64,000 bases of DNA from Thozetella sp. PMI_491 (GCA_021432635.1 MU270082.1:129831-193830); one strand, 5' to 3'. Shown: positions 10,489 to 21,887, numbered from the stretch's first letter. Numbers and translations: made by a program. The notes: generated from the sequence alone by a model not told the origin.

Positions 10489-12564
10489 GGTGCTCGAGGA
10501 TCTGTTGCGCTTCACAGTTCGATGCGTCTGCTACCCTATCGTCTCACGCCTCTCTCGGGCAACGGAGAGGAGAGAGGCGCCATTTATCGGCGGCCAACTT
10601 GTCGCCAGACGTCGAGGTTCGAGACGGGTAGTCGAGCCGCTGGCTCCCCGTGATGCCGCTGTCTGTTTCATGGATGGCGAGATGTATGGAGGAGAAATTA
10701 CTGTCTAGCTCCAGACAGCCCCGTCTGGTGCTACTCTGCCGGAACTCCTTCCCGGCATCCACTCAACATAGAAGACTAAAAAAAACCACCCCGGACTCTC
10801 TCCGCACGGGGCACGGGGACCCCAAGATATTATTCCGTTTCGCCTCTGAGGTCTGGTGGGCGCTGCTGCGCCGGGGCGACCGAGCGACGGTTGGCGGCTT
10901 ACGGTCTCTGACTCTTTGTTTAGTGCGAGGGAAGGGAAAGGGGTCTCGGCATCTCTATCCGCCTGGCGGCTTTGGGTGTCCCGCTGGTAAATTGAAGTAG
11001 CATCCAACCACGATCAACAAAGCTAAAGGCCACTACAGGATAGCGCGAACCGAACCACGGGGCCCTCGACTGTTCGGAGCCGGCGGAAGGCCAATTTTCA
11101 TGCGGCTGCGATCAAGCGAATAAGCCCCGATCACGGCCACCAGCAGCGTTCTCTCTGCTGACAGTTCCCACCGCCCCTCCCCTCCCCAGTATGAGCTCGC
11201 TAGCAAGCGGCCAGTATCAAACTCAGATGGGCTACGAAGTGACTGCTCGGGCGAGCTTCCGAAACCTTATCTTGAGCAGAGGGGGGAGGGCGGGACTACG
11301 TAGCCGCCGAAAGTACAAATTTACTTTTTACGGCTTTGGCTATCGCTGACGTCGGCACGTTCACCTATACGCAAAGGCATGGAGGTGTTGTGCATATAAG
11401 CTTACTCCCCTTCCCGCTGCTCTGGATTCGGATTGATTGCCATATCTGGCTTGTGGAATGCAGAATAGGTACATAGGACATCTTGACATTCGACGGTATC
11501 CCAAGTCTCGATGGAACAATCTGGCATGCAGGTGACATTCGAAGGGCAGGCACGCAGGGCATGGCCAACAGCCAAGGCTTTGGCAGCTGTCTGCCTCTGT
11601 GGCCGACAGCCTATAATTAGGTGAAGCTTCCCGGCTAGGCTTCGATGATGTATGTTGCTGCTGGATGGACTGTCTATACCCCGGCGCTAGGCTGAAACCA
11701 GCTGCGAGAAGGCTGCTGGTGGCTTGGGCGGTGCTTGGCGAAAGAGGTACTATCTGTGTTACACAAAGAGACGTCTTGTCTCGCACCCCTTACCTCAATA
11801 GAATAGCTTGGCCTAGGGGACGAAGTCTCGCATTTCGCTAATCTCTCTCAGAGCTGAATGATTCTGCATCCCGGCCTCCAGGCCCCCCCACCGTTCGAGC
11901 CTCAAGCCAACATCCAGGTAGCGGATCAGCGCTCGACCTGACGTATAATCAAGGATCGTGAGGAGCAGGGCCAATCAAGGCGGTAGGGCATAGATTTTTT
12001 TTAATCCTGCGGCCAACGCTAGATCAGCACACCATCCTCTGTTGGGATGCCTGGCTTCCTGGTCGTGAAGGTGGCGCGGTCCTCCGGCTGCTCGTTTCGA
12101 TCGACCGTCCGCCCGGTTCCGAGCTACTACATGCCCTATATAGGCAAGACAGCGGCCAGGGTCAGCACCAGGCATGGGGCGTGTACCCGACGAATGGTGG
12201 ATGTTGCGGGAGAGCTCCAGGTATCTGGTCTGTGCAGCCTAGGCCGTTTGTGCTGCTCGGCTGCTTAGGAAGGGCTGCATACCAAGGAAAGATAAACGTC
12301 ACCTCCTTCAGCTAGCGGTCCGAGTACTAAGCGTGAACCCTGCTGCGAGGGGTCTGGATCAGGAGATATGGGTGCTGGCATAAGCCTCCCCTAAATCTTA
12401 TGCTGTACTTATACGTCAAGATCCCATTCTCTTCTTTTCTCTCCGGTGGTCTCTATACAGCGAACCCTGTTACAATACTCTGCTGATCCTCCCGCTCCCC
12501 TACCACGTTGTTCCCACCCAAGATTCGCCCCAACAGTTACCATCTCGTATAAACAGCCACAGAA
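10489..12564. other. divergent intergenic region, GH45 and GT8
   Basis: Two kilobases without a convincing gene; the longest open frame (about 11361-11786, minus) has no domain character. The GH45 promoter side contains overlapping inverted repeats at 10701-10728. The GT8 promoter side shows only pyrimidine-rich sequence shortly before its ATG. Confidence 0.5.
10701..10728. promoter_or_regulatory. overlapping inverted repeats upstream of GH45
   Basis: CTGTCT (10701-10706) pairs with AGACAG (10713-10718), and CCAGAC (10711-10716) pairs with GTCTGG (10723-10728), so the AGAC core is used in two alternative hairpins or paired protein sites. They lie 213 to 240 nt upstream of the endoglucanase ATG. 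A role as an operator is inference. Confidence 0.3.
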
Positions 12565-13617
12565 ATGGCGATAAATAGTCAACCAACACCTTCCAAGCCA
12601 GTGGCTTATGCCACGGTAAGTCGTGCTTGCCGGTCTTCGGTCTGAACTTGTCCGGTCAGATAGCCATTAACACGAAGGGCGTCAGTTGGTCACCAACGAC
12701 GGCTACGTCGATGCCTCTATGGTCGTAGCCAAGGCCCTCCGCGATCTCAAGACACGACACGAGCTTGTGGTACTGGTCACGCCCGACGACGTCTCCGAGG
12801 AGTCGAGGGAGAGGTTAAAGTCGCTCTATGATCAGGTGATCCCAGTATCCCCCATCTCGGGGGCGGGCGTCGAGAACCTCGAGATGATCGGTCGCCCCGA
12901 TCTGTACGCTACCATGACGAAGATCCAGCTGTGGTCTCAGACACAATACTCGAGGATATTGTATCTTGATGCCGACACCTTGCCTCTTCAGAACCTAGAC
13001 CACTTGTTCGCGGCCCTGCCCCCGTCGTCAGTACCTTTTGCTGCCGCACCAGAGCTCGGCTACCCGGACACGTTCAACGCTGGGGTAAGGTTTCTGGCGT
13101 CCCGAGCTCGAATTCCCGGCCGCTAACTTGAAGTTTCCAGTTCATGTTCCTGGCGCCGGATATGCAAACATACAACGAGCTATGCGACTTCGCCAAGGTC
13201 CACAAGTCTTTTGATGGCGGAGATCAAGGGCTCCTGAACGTCTTCTTCGGCGACGGTACGCGGGGCCACCCGCTCAAGCGACTGCTCGCAAGCCAAGAGG
13301 CTGCCGCCGGTAACACCGGCGACTACACCTTGGTTAGCGATCAGCAACCGGCTTCGCAGAAGGGCGCGGCCGGCAACTGGTATCGGCTGTCGTTCACGTA
13401 CAACATGGAGATGCATAGGGTGTACCGGCTCAACATCCCCGCTGTGCTCCGCTATCGCGACGAGCACAAGGTGCTCCATTTTATCGGCAAAGACAAGCCG
13501 TGGCATTTTAAAGACGGTCGAATCGACATGTCCGAGGACACAAGCCCCTACCATGAGTTCTACGCTGAGATGGTCCGGCGGTGGTGGGACAAGCGGCGGT
13601 CGCTATGCCAGGTTTGA
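12565..13617 (+). CDS. glycosyltransferase family 8 (glycogenin-type)
   Basis: Retaining, Mn-dependent glycosyltransferase, 308 aa. Exons: 12565-12615, 12686-13084, 13141-13617. The N-terminus AYATLVTNDGYVDASMVVAKAL is the GT8 nucleotide-sugar binding start and exists only after joining exons 1 and 2. YLDADTLPLQNLD carries the metal-binding DxD (residues 112-114); SFDGGDQGLLNVFF and VLHFIGKDKPWH are the usual downstream GT8 blocks, the latter including the second metal-binding His. No signal peptide or membrane segment, so it probably acts in the cytosol. It lacks the long C-terminal extension of fungal glycogenins, so a glycogen-priming role is uncertain; galactinol-synthase-like activity is an alternative. 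Confidence 0.88.
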
Positions 13618-14270
13618 GGGCGGCATGGAAGCAGCTATCCTTGCTTCAGGTATCCATGCTTCAGGTAGTGATATGTATGGAGCTTTGGTACCTCTATGGG
13701 AGAGCTGAGCTCAAATGATAAAGGAGGTACTTTTGTGGAGTCAATACTTTTTTTGGCGGCGGCGGTGGAAGATAGTTAGATTTGCCTTGAGCCTCTTATT
13801 TCTCGTATGTTCAGAATTATGAGCAAGAACTTAGAAGACATCTCGTCCTTCCACGCAAGCCATTGTCGCAATAACCATTCACGTGGCGGCGCAGGGAACC
13901 AGCCCGTTGACCTATCCCGCGCGGTGGCTTACCCCAATCAAAGGTAGGTAAATTATGGTAGCCCCCCCATAACTTTGCCCCAGTACGGTGTAATCCGTGC
14001 ATAGGTACGGAGTACAGTACCCAATACAACGGTAAGATAAGATCTCCCCGACACTGGCCGCGAAGACCCACTCCGACCCCGATGCTCTCAGAGCTACTTA
14101 CAAATTCCGACGGAGTGCGAACTTCCCCAGTTTATGAACGCTTCGTGGTATCTATCCTTCGCATCTGTCATTCTTGCCATTGCATTGGGCTTTTGGCTGC
14201 ATAATAGTGAACGAAAGCCCACCGACCCGTATCTCATACATAATTTTGGGATTTTTGTCGCAAGGCTACC
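13618..14270. other. intergenic, GT8 to MFS
   Basis: About 650 nt between two genes on the same strand. No gene seen; it should contain the GT8 3' end and the transporter promoter. Confidence 0.5.
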
Positions 14271-16087
14271 GTGTCCCGGTTCTTCTTCCGCACCTTCGCC
14301 CCCTCCCCTCCGACCGGAAGGATGCCGTCCGGGGACAGAGGCCCAGCTGCCGGCCTGCCCAGCGGTCTGGAGGCACGTGAGGAGTCAGCGCCGGCCCCCA
14401 CGACGGCGGATGAAAACACGCCGCTGCTCAACGGCAGCTCCTCGCAGCAAGTCCTCCAAGGCCAGGTAGAGGCGCCGTCCCACGATGGGGAGGTGACGGT
14501 GCTCGCCGAGGACGTCTCGACAACACGGCTGGTCATCATCCTCGGCACCGCCTACGTCGGCGTGTTCTTTGGGGCCGTGGACTCAAGTATTATTGCGACC
14601 CTCTCAGGCTCCATTTCCAGCGAGTTCAAGTCTCTGAGCCTGCTCTCGTGGCTGGCCACGGCCTATCTCATTGCAAATGCCGCCTGCCAGCCAATTTCCG
14701 GCCGGCTGACCGACATCTTCGGCCGAGGGGCCGGCTTGACCTTCAGCAACCTCGCGTTCGCGGCGGGGAACCTTATCTGCGGCATAGCTCAGGATGAGTA
14801 CACGATAATAATCGGGAGAGTGGTGGCTGGAGTGGGAGGCGGCGGCCTGATGTCGATCAGCTCCTTCCTTGCCTCCGACCTCGTCCCGTTGCGGAGTAGA
14901 GGACTCGTTCAAGGAATCGGGAATATTGCTTACGGGTATGCTGATGCATTTGATCCTCCTCAGCACTTCATCCTTGCGGGCTAACTCGGGACAGGACCGG
15001 TAGCATGCTCGGGGGCGTTCTTGGCGGGTTGGCGAACGACACGTCGGCCTGGGGCTGGAGGCTCGCTTTCCTCGTCCAAGTCCCCGTCTCCTTGGTTTCG
15101 GCCTGCCTGGTCTTCTTCCTGGTCAAGGTCCCGCCAAAGGTTTCAAACAAGTCGCTACTGTCACGCATTGACTTCGCTGGTGCCTTTTTCATCATGGCCT
15201 TCCTCGTGCTGCTGTTACTTGGGCTGAACGCCGGTGGCAATCTCGTGCCGTGGACCCATCCGCTTGTCTTAACCACCATTCCCTTGTCTATCATCATGTT
15301 TGCTGGCTTCGTCTGGTGGGAAAAGGAGGCTACACAGCCCATCATTCCCGTGTTGTTGCTCCTCGACCGCACTGTCGGCACGGCATGCATGACCAACTTC
15401 GTTTGTACGATGGCAACCATGATGGTGACGTTCTACCTCCCGCTTTACCTACAGGTTCTGGGGTATTCGCCCACACAGGCTGCGCTTCGCCTTCTGCTCG
15501 CGTCTCTAGGGATCTCAATCTTCTCCATTGGGTCTGGCATCATTATGAAGAGGACGGGCAAGTATGTCGGCCTAGGGATCGCCGTCGTCTCCGTATTCAC
15601 CTTCGGCGCTGCTTTGTTGTGCGCCTTGAACCAAGACTCCCCGGCCTGGATTCCTTTTCTGGCCTTGTTGCTCCTCGGTGCCGGCCACGGCGGCATGCTA
15701 ACCGTGACGTTGCTGGCCTGCATTGCTGCCGTTGACCATTCCCAACAAGCCGTCATCACGTCAGCTACGTATGCCTTCCGCTCCGTGGGCGCCACGCTGG
15801 GCATCACGGTGGCATCGGTTGTGTACCAAAACATATTGAAGGGCCAGCTCTGGGGTCGGTTTGGCGACCTGCCCGGGGCTGCCGAAGAGATTGCTCGGAT
15901 CCGAGACGACTTGAGTGAGCTCAAGCATCTCCCGGAAGGCTGGTATACCGGCGTGATTCAGTCATTTATGGAAGCTTTTCGCGGCGTGTGGTTCACTACG
16001 CTCGGCCTGGCCGTCGTTGGGCTAATCTCCATTGCACTTATGAAGCAGCACAAACTGTACAGCAATCTGGCCCGGCAAGAAGACTAG
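14271..16087 (+). CDS. MFS transporter, DHA2 / vacuolar Vba-like
   Basis: Proton-coupled exporter of the 14-TM drug:H+ antiporter-2 group, 585 aa. Exons 14271-14935 and 14995-16087 (59-nt intron); splicing joins IGNIAYG to TGSMLGGVLGGLAND, restoring the Gly-rich motif C region. Motif A is GRLTDIFGR. The soluble N-terminus (about 85 residues) carries DENTPLL, an acidic dileucine signal of the kind that sends fungal Vba-type carriers to the vacuole. About 14 hydrophobic segments follow. An in-frame ATG at 14322 is an alternative start. Likely substrates are basic amino acids or toxic compounds; the sequence alone does not decide. Confidence 0.88.
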
Positions 16088-16552
16088 GTGCCTTCCGGTG
16101 GGTGGAGAATTGCGAAATTCAACAGCGCTCGAGATCGCTTGACCTTCAAGAGTGCGGGAAGATGCCGTAGTCAAAATTGTAGCTTCAGCTCGCGTTCGAT
16201 GTGTACTACTCTATACTCAGTTAGTGTATGCACCTAGGCCTATATTTCGTAGCCTCAAATGGAGAGCACTAAGAATGCAGCTCATGGCTTCATGTCGCGT
16301 ACCCTTGCACCGTATTTTGGCCGTTGGATTCGGATGAGGATCCGCTCGCTATCTCCGTGGTGCCGAAGTGCAACATGACCCGTCGTGTCTACTATGGTAG
16401 GAATAGGACACGAGTGGGGTAATAAACAGTAGAACTAACTGCCTACGTCCGCAGAATGTATATCACCAGGTAGGAAGGTGCATCCGTAAAAAGAGTGAGC
16501 TGTGTGGCTCGGCAGGTAGATCTGAATAGCCCTTATGCCTATCCCTGACAAT
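16088..16552. other. intergenic, MFS to tannase-like pseudogene
   Basis: No gene seen in about 460 nt. Confidence 0.5.
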
Positions 16553-17448
16553 ATGCAGCCTACACCATGGACTCGCAGCCTTTCCATCCTGCTGGGACTG
16601 GCGTGGAGCTCCATCGGCTCCGCCTACAATGTATCCTCCATTGCAGAACGTTGCTACGACCTGTGTCAATTCAGGGGTGATGCAGGTGGTGAGGCCCTGA
16701 CCAAGGTCGTCAACGTCACCTTCATCCTGGCCAATGCCACCACTGGAGTGCCGGCCTATTGCTCCCTGGAGGCACATATCCAGCATGACAACGGCGGCCT
16801 GACAAAGTATCTCGCATATATCCCCGCCCAGGGCAAGGACTGGGCCGGAGTCCTGACCACACTCGGCTGTGGTGGATCGTGCAGCTTCGTCGACCTTGAC
16901 AGCGTACAAGGTTACTCGAGCCAGCTCGGTCCCGGACGTGATCTTATCAAGAAGGGCTATGCAGTCAACCACAACAACATGGGGCATAACAATGCCTTGA
17001 CCGTGGTTTCTATTTCGGTCCGCATACGTGACACTGCTGACTCCTTCATAGAACGATACCTCTGGGACTTGGAACGCGTTTCGGAACAATCGAACTAATG
17101 AGTACGATTGGGGCATTTTTCTCAACACACCTTACGACAGTCTCGACAAAGGCGTTGGTAGAATTCTGCTACGGGTCTCCAGCCCAACGCTCCATCTTTC
17201 GCGGCGGGAGCACGGGAGGTAGGCAGGCGTTCATTGCAGCAGCCCGCTATCCGCACGATTACGACGTTGTCATCGCGGGCTACGGCGCACTCAACGAGAC
17301 GGCTCTCGGTTCCAGCTGGCTCACCTACCTCTCGCAGGTCAGTTCGTATGCGAATGGCTCGCTCTGTATACCACCCCCCCAAAAAAAACCCCATCCCTAC
17401 TATCGACCAAGATGGTGGGTTGGAATAGCTGCATATCCACTATTATAA
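16553..17448 (+). pseudogene. broken tannase/feruloyl esterase gene
   Basis: N-terminal half of a secreted tannase-family esterase. A signal peptide starts at 16553 (MQPTPWTRSLSILLGLAW), then come GVPAYCSLEAHIQ, GCGGSC and KKGYAVNHNNMGH. A 49-nt intron (17003-17051) keeps frame and gives NDTSGTWNAF. At the T5 run 17116-17120 the frame breaks: before it the text reads EYDWGIF, after it STHLTTVSTKALVE continues in another frame, exactly as if one T had been gained. The nucleophile block reads RGGSTGGRQAFIAAARYPHDYD, with Gly where many family members have the Cys of the CS motif. The C-terminal half with the Asp and His of the triad is absent before the next gene. Frameshift plus truncation indicates a dead gene; a sequencing error at T5 alone would not restore the missing half. 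Confidence 0.75.
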
Positions 17449-17867
17449 CCAGTGAATACCTCTCCATATGCAGTGTTAGCCTTCGGGGCAGGCCACTAAC
17501 GCTGTGGATCCGAGGGAAGGTCTACTACCGAAGGCCCGAGGTAAATGGCCCCCCGTTGTTGCGGGGGAGGGACCCGGGAAAGCCGGGGTCCAGCTGCAGG
17601 AATCAAAGCACTAAGCCCAAGGCGTTGCCCGGAGCGGTTTTCGGGAGGGCCGGCATTGCGGGGAGGCTGGAGATATCCCCAACTGGCCGACTTCGTTGTC
17701 TCACTTCCCTTTCACTTGCATTCGCCCCGGCGCGTTGCGTTGCCCGTAGTTAGAACGCTGCAACAATTGGATAGGCAGGCGCCTCGACTTCCCCAAACTC
17801 TCTTCCCAGCACTCCCCCTTTCCCTCACTGCCCGGATCCTTTGAACGCTATCGCCTTCCTAGTGAAA
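17449..17867. other. short intergenic before AACS
   Basis: No missing C-terminal half of the esterase is found here. GC-rich spacer with the acetoacetyl-CoA synthetase leader at its end. Confidence 0.5.
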
Positions 17868-20246
17868 ATGGCCTCGCCCACGGTACCGCGGAAGCTCTGG
17901 GAGCACCGGGATCCAAAGAGTACCAACATGTGGAAGTTCATCCAGGCCGTCAACCAAAAACACGGGAAGAACCTACAGGCAAGCCCCCCCCAGTTCAGGA
18001 CCCAGAACCGGATGCCGCCTCCTCCTCTGGCCCGCACCTGCTAACACGCGAGCAGTCTTTCGAGGATCTCTTCCAGTACTCGGTGGCGCACAAGTCACAG
18101 TTCTGGGCCAAGATCTTCGAGGATAGCCGCCTCATACATGACGGCCCATACCGGGCCGTCGTGGACGAGAGCCTGCCCATCGATGCCATCCCCCGGTGGT
18201 TCGAAGGCGTGGCCGTCAACTTCGCCGAGAACTTGCTCTACTCGCGCGCCGCCAGCGACCCGAGCGGTCACCGCGGCACCGTCGGCAAGGAGGACGGTGT
18301 CGTCGCCGCCACGGAGGTCCGCGAGGGCAACACGGAGGTCCGGCACGCCACGTGGGGCGAGATCCGGCGCCAGGCCGGGCGGCTGGCCAGCGCACTGCAG
18401 GCCCGGGGCGTGACAAAGGGCGACCGGGTGGTGCTCGTCGGCGGCAACAGCATTGAGGCGCTAGAGGTGTACCTCGCGACGACATGGGTCGGGGGCATCT
18501 TTAGCAGCAGCTCGACCGACATGGGAACCAAGGGCATCCTGCAGAGGACCGTCCAGGTGAACCCGAAGGTGAGAGACATAGAGAGTGACCCTGAGGAAGA
18601 AAGAGGAGCGGTGACGAGTGCTAACCCCATCTATAGTTTCTGTTCTACGATGACGGGGCGCTGTACAACGGCAAGATCGTGGACCTCCGGAGCAGGATTG
18701 GCGAGGTGGTCGCCGGCCTGCGCAAGGATTGCAGCAACTTCCTCGGCGCAGTCACGATCCCCCGCTGGGCGGAGCCCAAGGACGTCTCGCACATCCCCGC
18801 GACCGAGACGCTGGCGCATTTCCTCCAGGCTGCCAGCGCCACGCCGCCCCCTTTCACTCGCATCGCCTTCCACGACCCCTTCCTCATCTGCTACAGCTCC
18901 GGCACCACGGGCATCCCCAAGGCCATTGTGCACTCGGTCGGCGGCGTCCTGCTCAACATCTACAAGGAAGGGTCGCTGCACGAAGGCACCGGCCCAGACA
19001 GCGTCACGCTGCAGTACACGACCACGGGCTGGATCATGTACTTGTCCAACATAACGCCGCTCTTATACGGCGCACGCATCATCCTATACGACGGCTCACC
19101 CTTCATGCCCGACCCGGCCGTCCTCGTCCGGGTGGCCGCGGAGCAAAAGGCGACCAAGCTCGGCATCAGCCCGCGGTGGATGTTTGAGCTGGCCAAGCGG
19201 AACATCAGCCCCCGAGAGATTGCAGATATCTCTCGCCTGTCTACGGTCACCTCTACCGGGATGGTGCTCTCGGAACAGCTGTTTGAGTGGTTCTACGACA
19301 AGGGCTTCCCGGCGCACACTCACCTCGGAAACATCTCGGGAGGAACTGATCTGGTATAGCCCCAGACGCGTGCATATATCTCTTGGTTTTCGCTGACCAT
19401 CCCTCTAGGCCGGCTGCTTTGGAATCATGAACCCTCTCAACCCTGTCTACGTCGGAGGCTGCCAGGGCCCGTCCCTAGGCGTCGACATCGCCGTCTATGA
19501 CAGCATGCTGCCCAACGGCCCGGGGCAGGCGGTCCCTGACGGCACACCCGGCGAGCTCGTCGCCGTGTCTTCGTTCCCCAATGTGCCGCGCTTCCTCTGG
19601 GGCGACAAGGAACCGGCCGGCGCGCCAGGCACCAAGTTCCACTCGGCCTACTTTGCCCGGTTCGACCACGTGTGGGCGCACGGCGACTTCATCGTCGTGG
19701 ACCCCGTCACGAAGGCCATCACCTTCCTCGGGCGCGCCGATGGCGTGCTCAACCCTTCGGGCGTGCGGTTCGGGTCGGCCGAGATCTACTCCGTCATCGA
19801 GCGGCACTTTTCCGATCGCGTGCAGGAGTCGCTGTGCGTCGGGCAGCGGCGGCCGCAGGACAATGACGAAAGTGTCATGCTCTTCTTGCTGATGCGGCCG
19901 GGCCAAGAGTTTGACCGCAAGCTGGTGGCCGACGTCAAGGACGCGATCCGCAGGGACTTGTCCAAGCGCCATGTGCCCAAATACGTCTTTGAGACGCCCG
20001 AAATCCCCGTATGTTCGCCCCTTCTACCCGTTTTACCCTTGTCGATCTCTCTCGGTTGGCTCGAGACGGCTTACTGACAACGTGCAGACGACGGTGAACC
20101 TGAAGAAGGTCGAGCTGCCGGTGAAGCAGATCGTCTCGGGCAGGATCATCAAGCCGAGCGGGACGCTGGCCAACCCGGAGAGCCTGAACTTCTACTACCA
20201 ATTCGCAAAGGTCGAGCAGGTGGTGGGAGCCAGGGAGAAGCTGTGA
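17868..20246 (+). CDS. acetoacetyl-CoA synthetase
   Basis: Cytosolic ANL-superfamily ligase that activates acetoacetate with ATP and CoA for ketone-body use and sterol/lipid synthesis; 699 aa. Exons: 17868-17978, 18056-18568, 18637-19353, 19409-20008, 20088-20246. N-terminal VPRKLWEHRDPKSTNMWKF and VVDESLPIDAIPRWFEGV are acetoacetyl/acetyl-CoA synthetase signatures. The AMP-binding P-loop CYSSGTTGIPKAIVHSVGG covers about residues 293-311. GRADGVLNPSGVRFGSAEIY is the adenylation hinge region, and SGRIIKPSGTLANPE carries the family's AACS-type C-terminal lysine region. Intron 1 (17979-18055) uses a GC donor. The 3' end faces the small membrane-protein gene. Confidence 0.94.
17979..18055 (+). 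other. GC-AG intron in acetoacetyl-CoA synthetase
   Basis: Exon 1 ends CTACAG and the intron begins GCAAGC; it ends GCGAGCAG. Joining gives KHGKNLQ-SFEDLFQYSV, the expected family sequence, and no GT donor nearby keeps both frame and motif. The exon side CAG and the downstream AAGC fit the strong consensus typical of GC donors. Confidence 0.75.
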
Positions 20247-20431
20247 AGAGTGTAAAAGTAGATAGATAGGAGCTGAAGTATATGAGCTCAAGCAGGATAA
20301 GTAGAGAGGGTATCCTAGAGGTTCTGGAATAGACCTCTCCGGTGCCAGCAACGCCCCAGACACGCGGTACTGTACAGGAAAAAATTAGAACTTGATCTAA
20401 ACACTTCCAACACGGCCATCCACGCTGGCGC
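20247..20431. other. convergent spacer
   Basis: 3' ends of acetoacetyl-CoA synthetase and the membrane-protein gene face each other over about 185 nt; nothing else seen. Confidence 0.45.
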
Positions 20432-20995
20432 CTATGCAGCCCGAGCCTGCGCACTTGTCTCCTTCTTCGGAAATTTCCCCTGCTTGACCCCGTACCTCCA
20501 GCCCAGGTAGCCGAAGGTGCCGGCCGCGCTCCCGGCCCCGGCACCGCCTAGTACCCCCCGCCAAGTGAGGGCCTTGATGCCGCCTAGGCCTCCCGCGCGT
20601 GCCGCGAGCACGACGCCGGCCAGCCCGGCCAGGGCTCCACCATACGTCCAGTCGTCGGTTTCCAACTGGCCTTCGTTCTCGAGCAGGCGCCAGCTTCGGT
20701 CCTGCCACTCGATCTCCTGGCGGCCCCACATCCGGCCGGCGAGCCCCAGGGCCAAGAACCCGGTGCCCCATACGGTGCCAACCCCGGCGCCGCGGAGGAA
20801 CTGCGTTGCGAGGCCCGGGGACGATGCGGGCAACGGGGTCGACCGAAAACGGCGCAGAGATTCCCGCCCGGCGGCGATGGCCAGGCCGACGATGGCGCCG
20901 CTGGTGGCGCCGCGCGTGAGGACATGGGTGGCGAGGACGGTGCGAGACAGGGGCTGGTCCTCCGCGTAGGGGGGATGTGGAAATAGGCGAGACAT
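20432..20995 (-). CDS. small glycine-rich membrane protein, unknown function
   Basis: Single exon, 187 aa, not recognised. It starts MSRLFPHPPYAEDQPLSR and contains several Gly/Ala-rich hydrophobic stretches with GxxxG spacing (GAIVGLAIAAGRE, GTVWGTGFLALGLAGR, GGALAGLAGVVLAARAGG, GGAGAGSAAGTFGYLG) separated by basic and acidic loops, then a Lys-rich tail. The pattern of about four short glycine-zipper helices resembles the Tim17/Tim22-type inner-membrane fold or small Pezizomycotina proteins of unknown function; no decisive motif is seen. An in-frame ATG at 21088 would add 31 residues. A TATA-like element lies at 21287-21294. Confidence 0.7.
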   Translation of the reverse strand: MSRLFPHPPYAEDQPLSRTVLATHVLTRGATSGAIVGLAIAAGRESLRRFRSTPLPASSPGLATQFLRGAGVGTVWGTGFLALGLAGRMWGRQEIEWQDRSWRLLENEGQLETDDWTYGGALAGLAGVVLAARAGGLGGIKALTWRGVLGGAGAGSAAGTFGYLGWRYGVKQGKFPKKETSAQARAA

Positions 20996-21286
20996 GATTG
21001 GCCCTTCAGGACTACCTTGGTAGTCGTGCGAAGATGATTCGAGATGATTTAGGCCAAGGAAAGATCCAGTCCTCGGTCCCCGCTTCAATTACGAGGAAAG
21101 TAGGGGATGGTTCTTTGTTGCTAGGTAAGGTGTTCTGTCCGTCAGAGAGACTGCAGTCTCTTTTCTGAGGCTGACTTAGACGGGCCTAGTGCTTTTCCAC
21201 TAGGACCAAATGGCAAGGGGATACGCAAAAAATCGAACGGTTCCTCGAAAACCCCTCCGCTTCCAGGGTCTGCCGCATGTCCTCCT

Positions 21287-21294
21287 TTATATAC
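21287..21294 (-). promoter_or_regulatory. TATA-like element of the small membrane-protein gene
   Basis: On the minus strand this reads TATATAAA, about 290 nt upstream of the ATG at 20995. No other gene of this orientation starts nearby. Confidence 0.35.
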
Positions 21295-21752
21295 ACAAAA
21301 GGGAGGAGCATATCACTTCCAACCTCACCCGGAGAGATTCATAACCCCCGGTAGTGCTGTTCCACGCTCTTCTGATTGGCAGCGCACCCGGAACGACGGC
21401 GCAAAATTTGTGGTTGATCAATGGTGCCGGGATCATCCGTCCCACAGCGGTGGGATGCGAATGCGAGTGCGTTGCAGAGATTACTAGATAATCGGAGTTA
21501 AGAAACAAGCACATAGCCGTCAGCGACATTGGCGTCTACACCGCATAGTAAAGGCATTTAGGTGCAAGTGCCATTATATGTGGCCAACTTAGCCACACTG
21601 GTAGTCTCATTCATCATGGTATAGCTCTACTGGCTTTTCCTCCCTGCCTTGGCCGGGCCCTGAAATCACATTTGGTTCCCGTGTAGCCGCATTTGCGCCG
21701 TGCCCATGCTCCAGTTCCTGCCTCGTCATGTCAACCAGAGATATGCCTAGGG

Positions 21753-21772
21753 AGGTAGGTAGGTAGGTAGGT
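21753..21772. repeat. (AGGT)5 microsatellite
   Basis: Five tetranucleotide units read directly; 3' flank of the cut9 gene. Confidence 0.8.
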
Positions 21773-21887
21773 GTTCCGCCCCCGCACCCCTGACGGGGCT
21801 GGCTAGCAACAGAAACCCACGCCTAGGGTGGTCCGTCGACAGTCATCGATCATTACGAGGACCGTCCCGGCTCCTACATTTGTCGCA

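Larger units (their letters stand above)
20996..21887. other. intergenic, membrane protein to cut9
   Basis: About 890 nt with no gene. Contains a short (AGGT)n microsatellite at 21753-21772 (five units) near the 3' side of cut9. Confidence 0.55.

Noticed and set aside
10605-10640. Possible tRNA T-arm (GAGGTTCGAGACGGG)
   Set aside because: Stem bases do not pair and no clover-leaf could be drawn.
11361-11786. 141-aa minus-strand open frame
   Set aside because: No domain, no compositional sign of coding, no plausible splice partners.
17412-17753. Search for the second half of the esterase in the 113-aa frame
   Set aside because: None of the Asp or His triad blocks or the Cys pattern of tannases appears.
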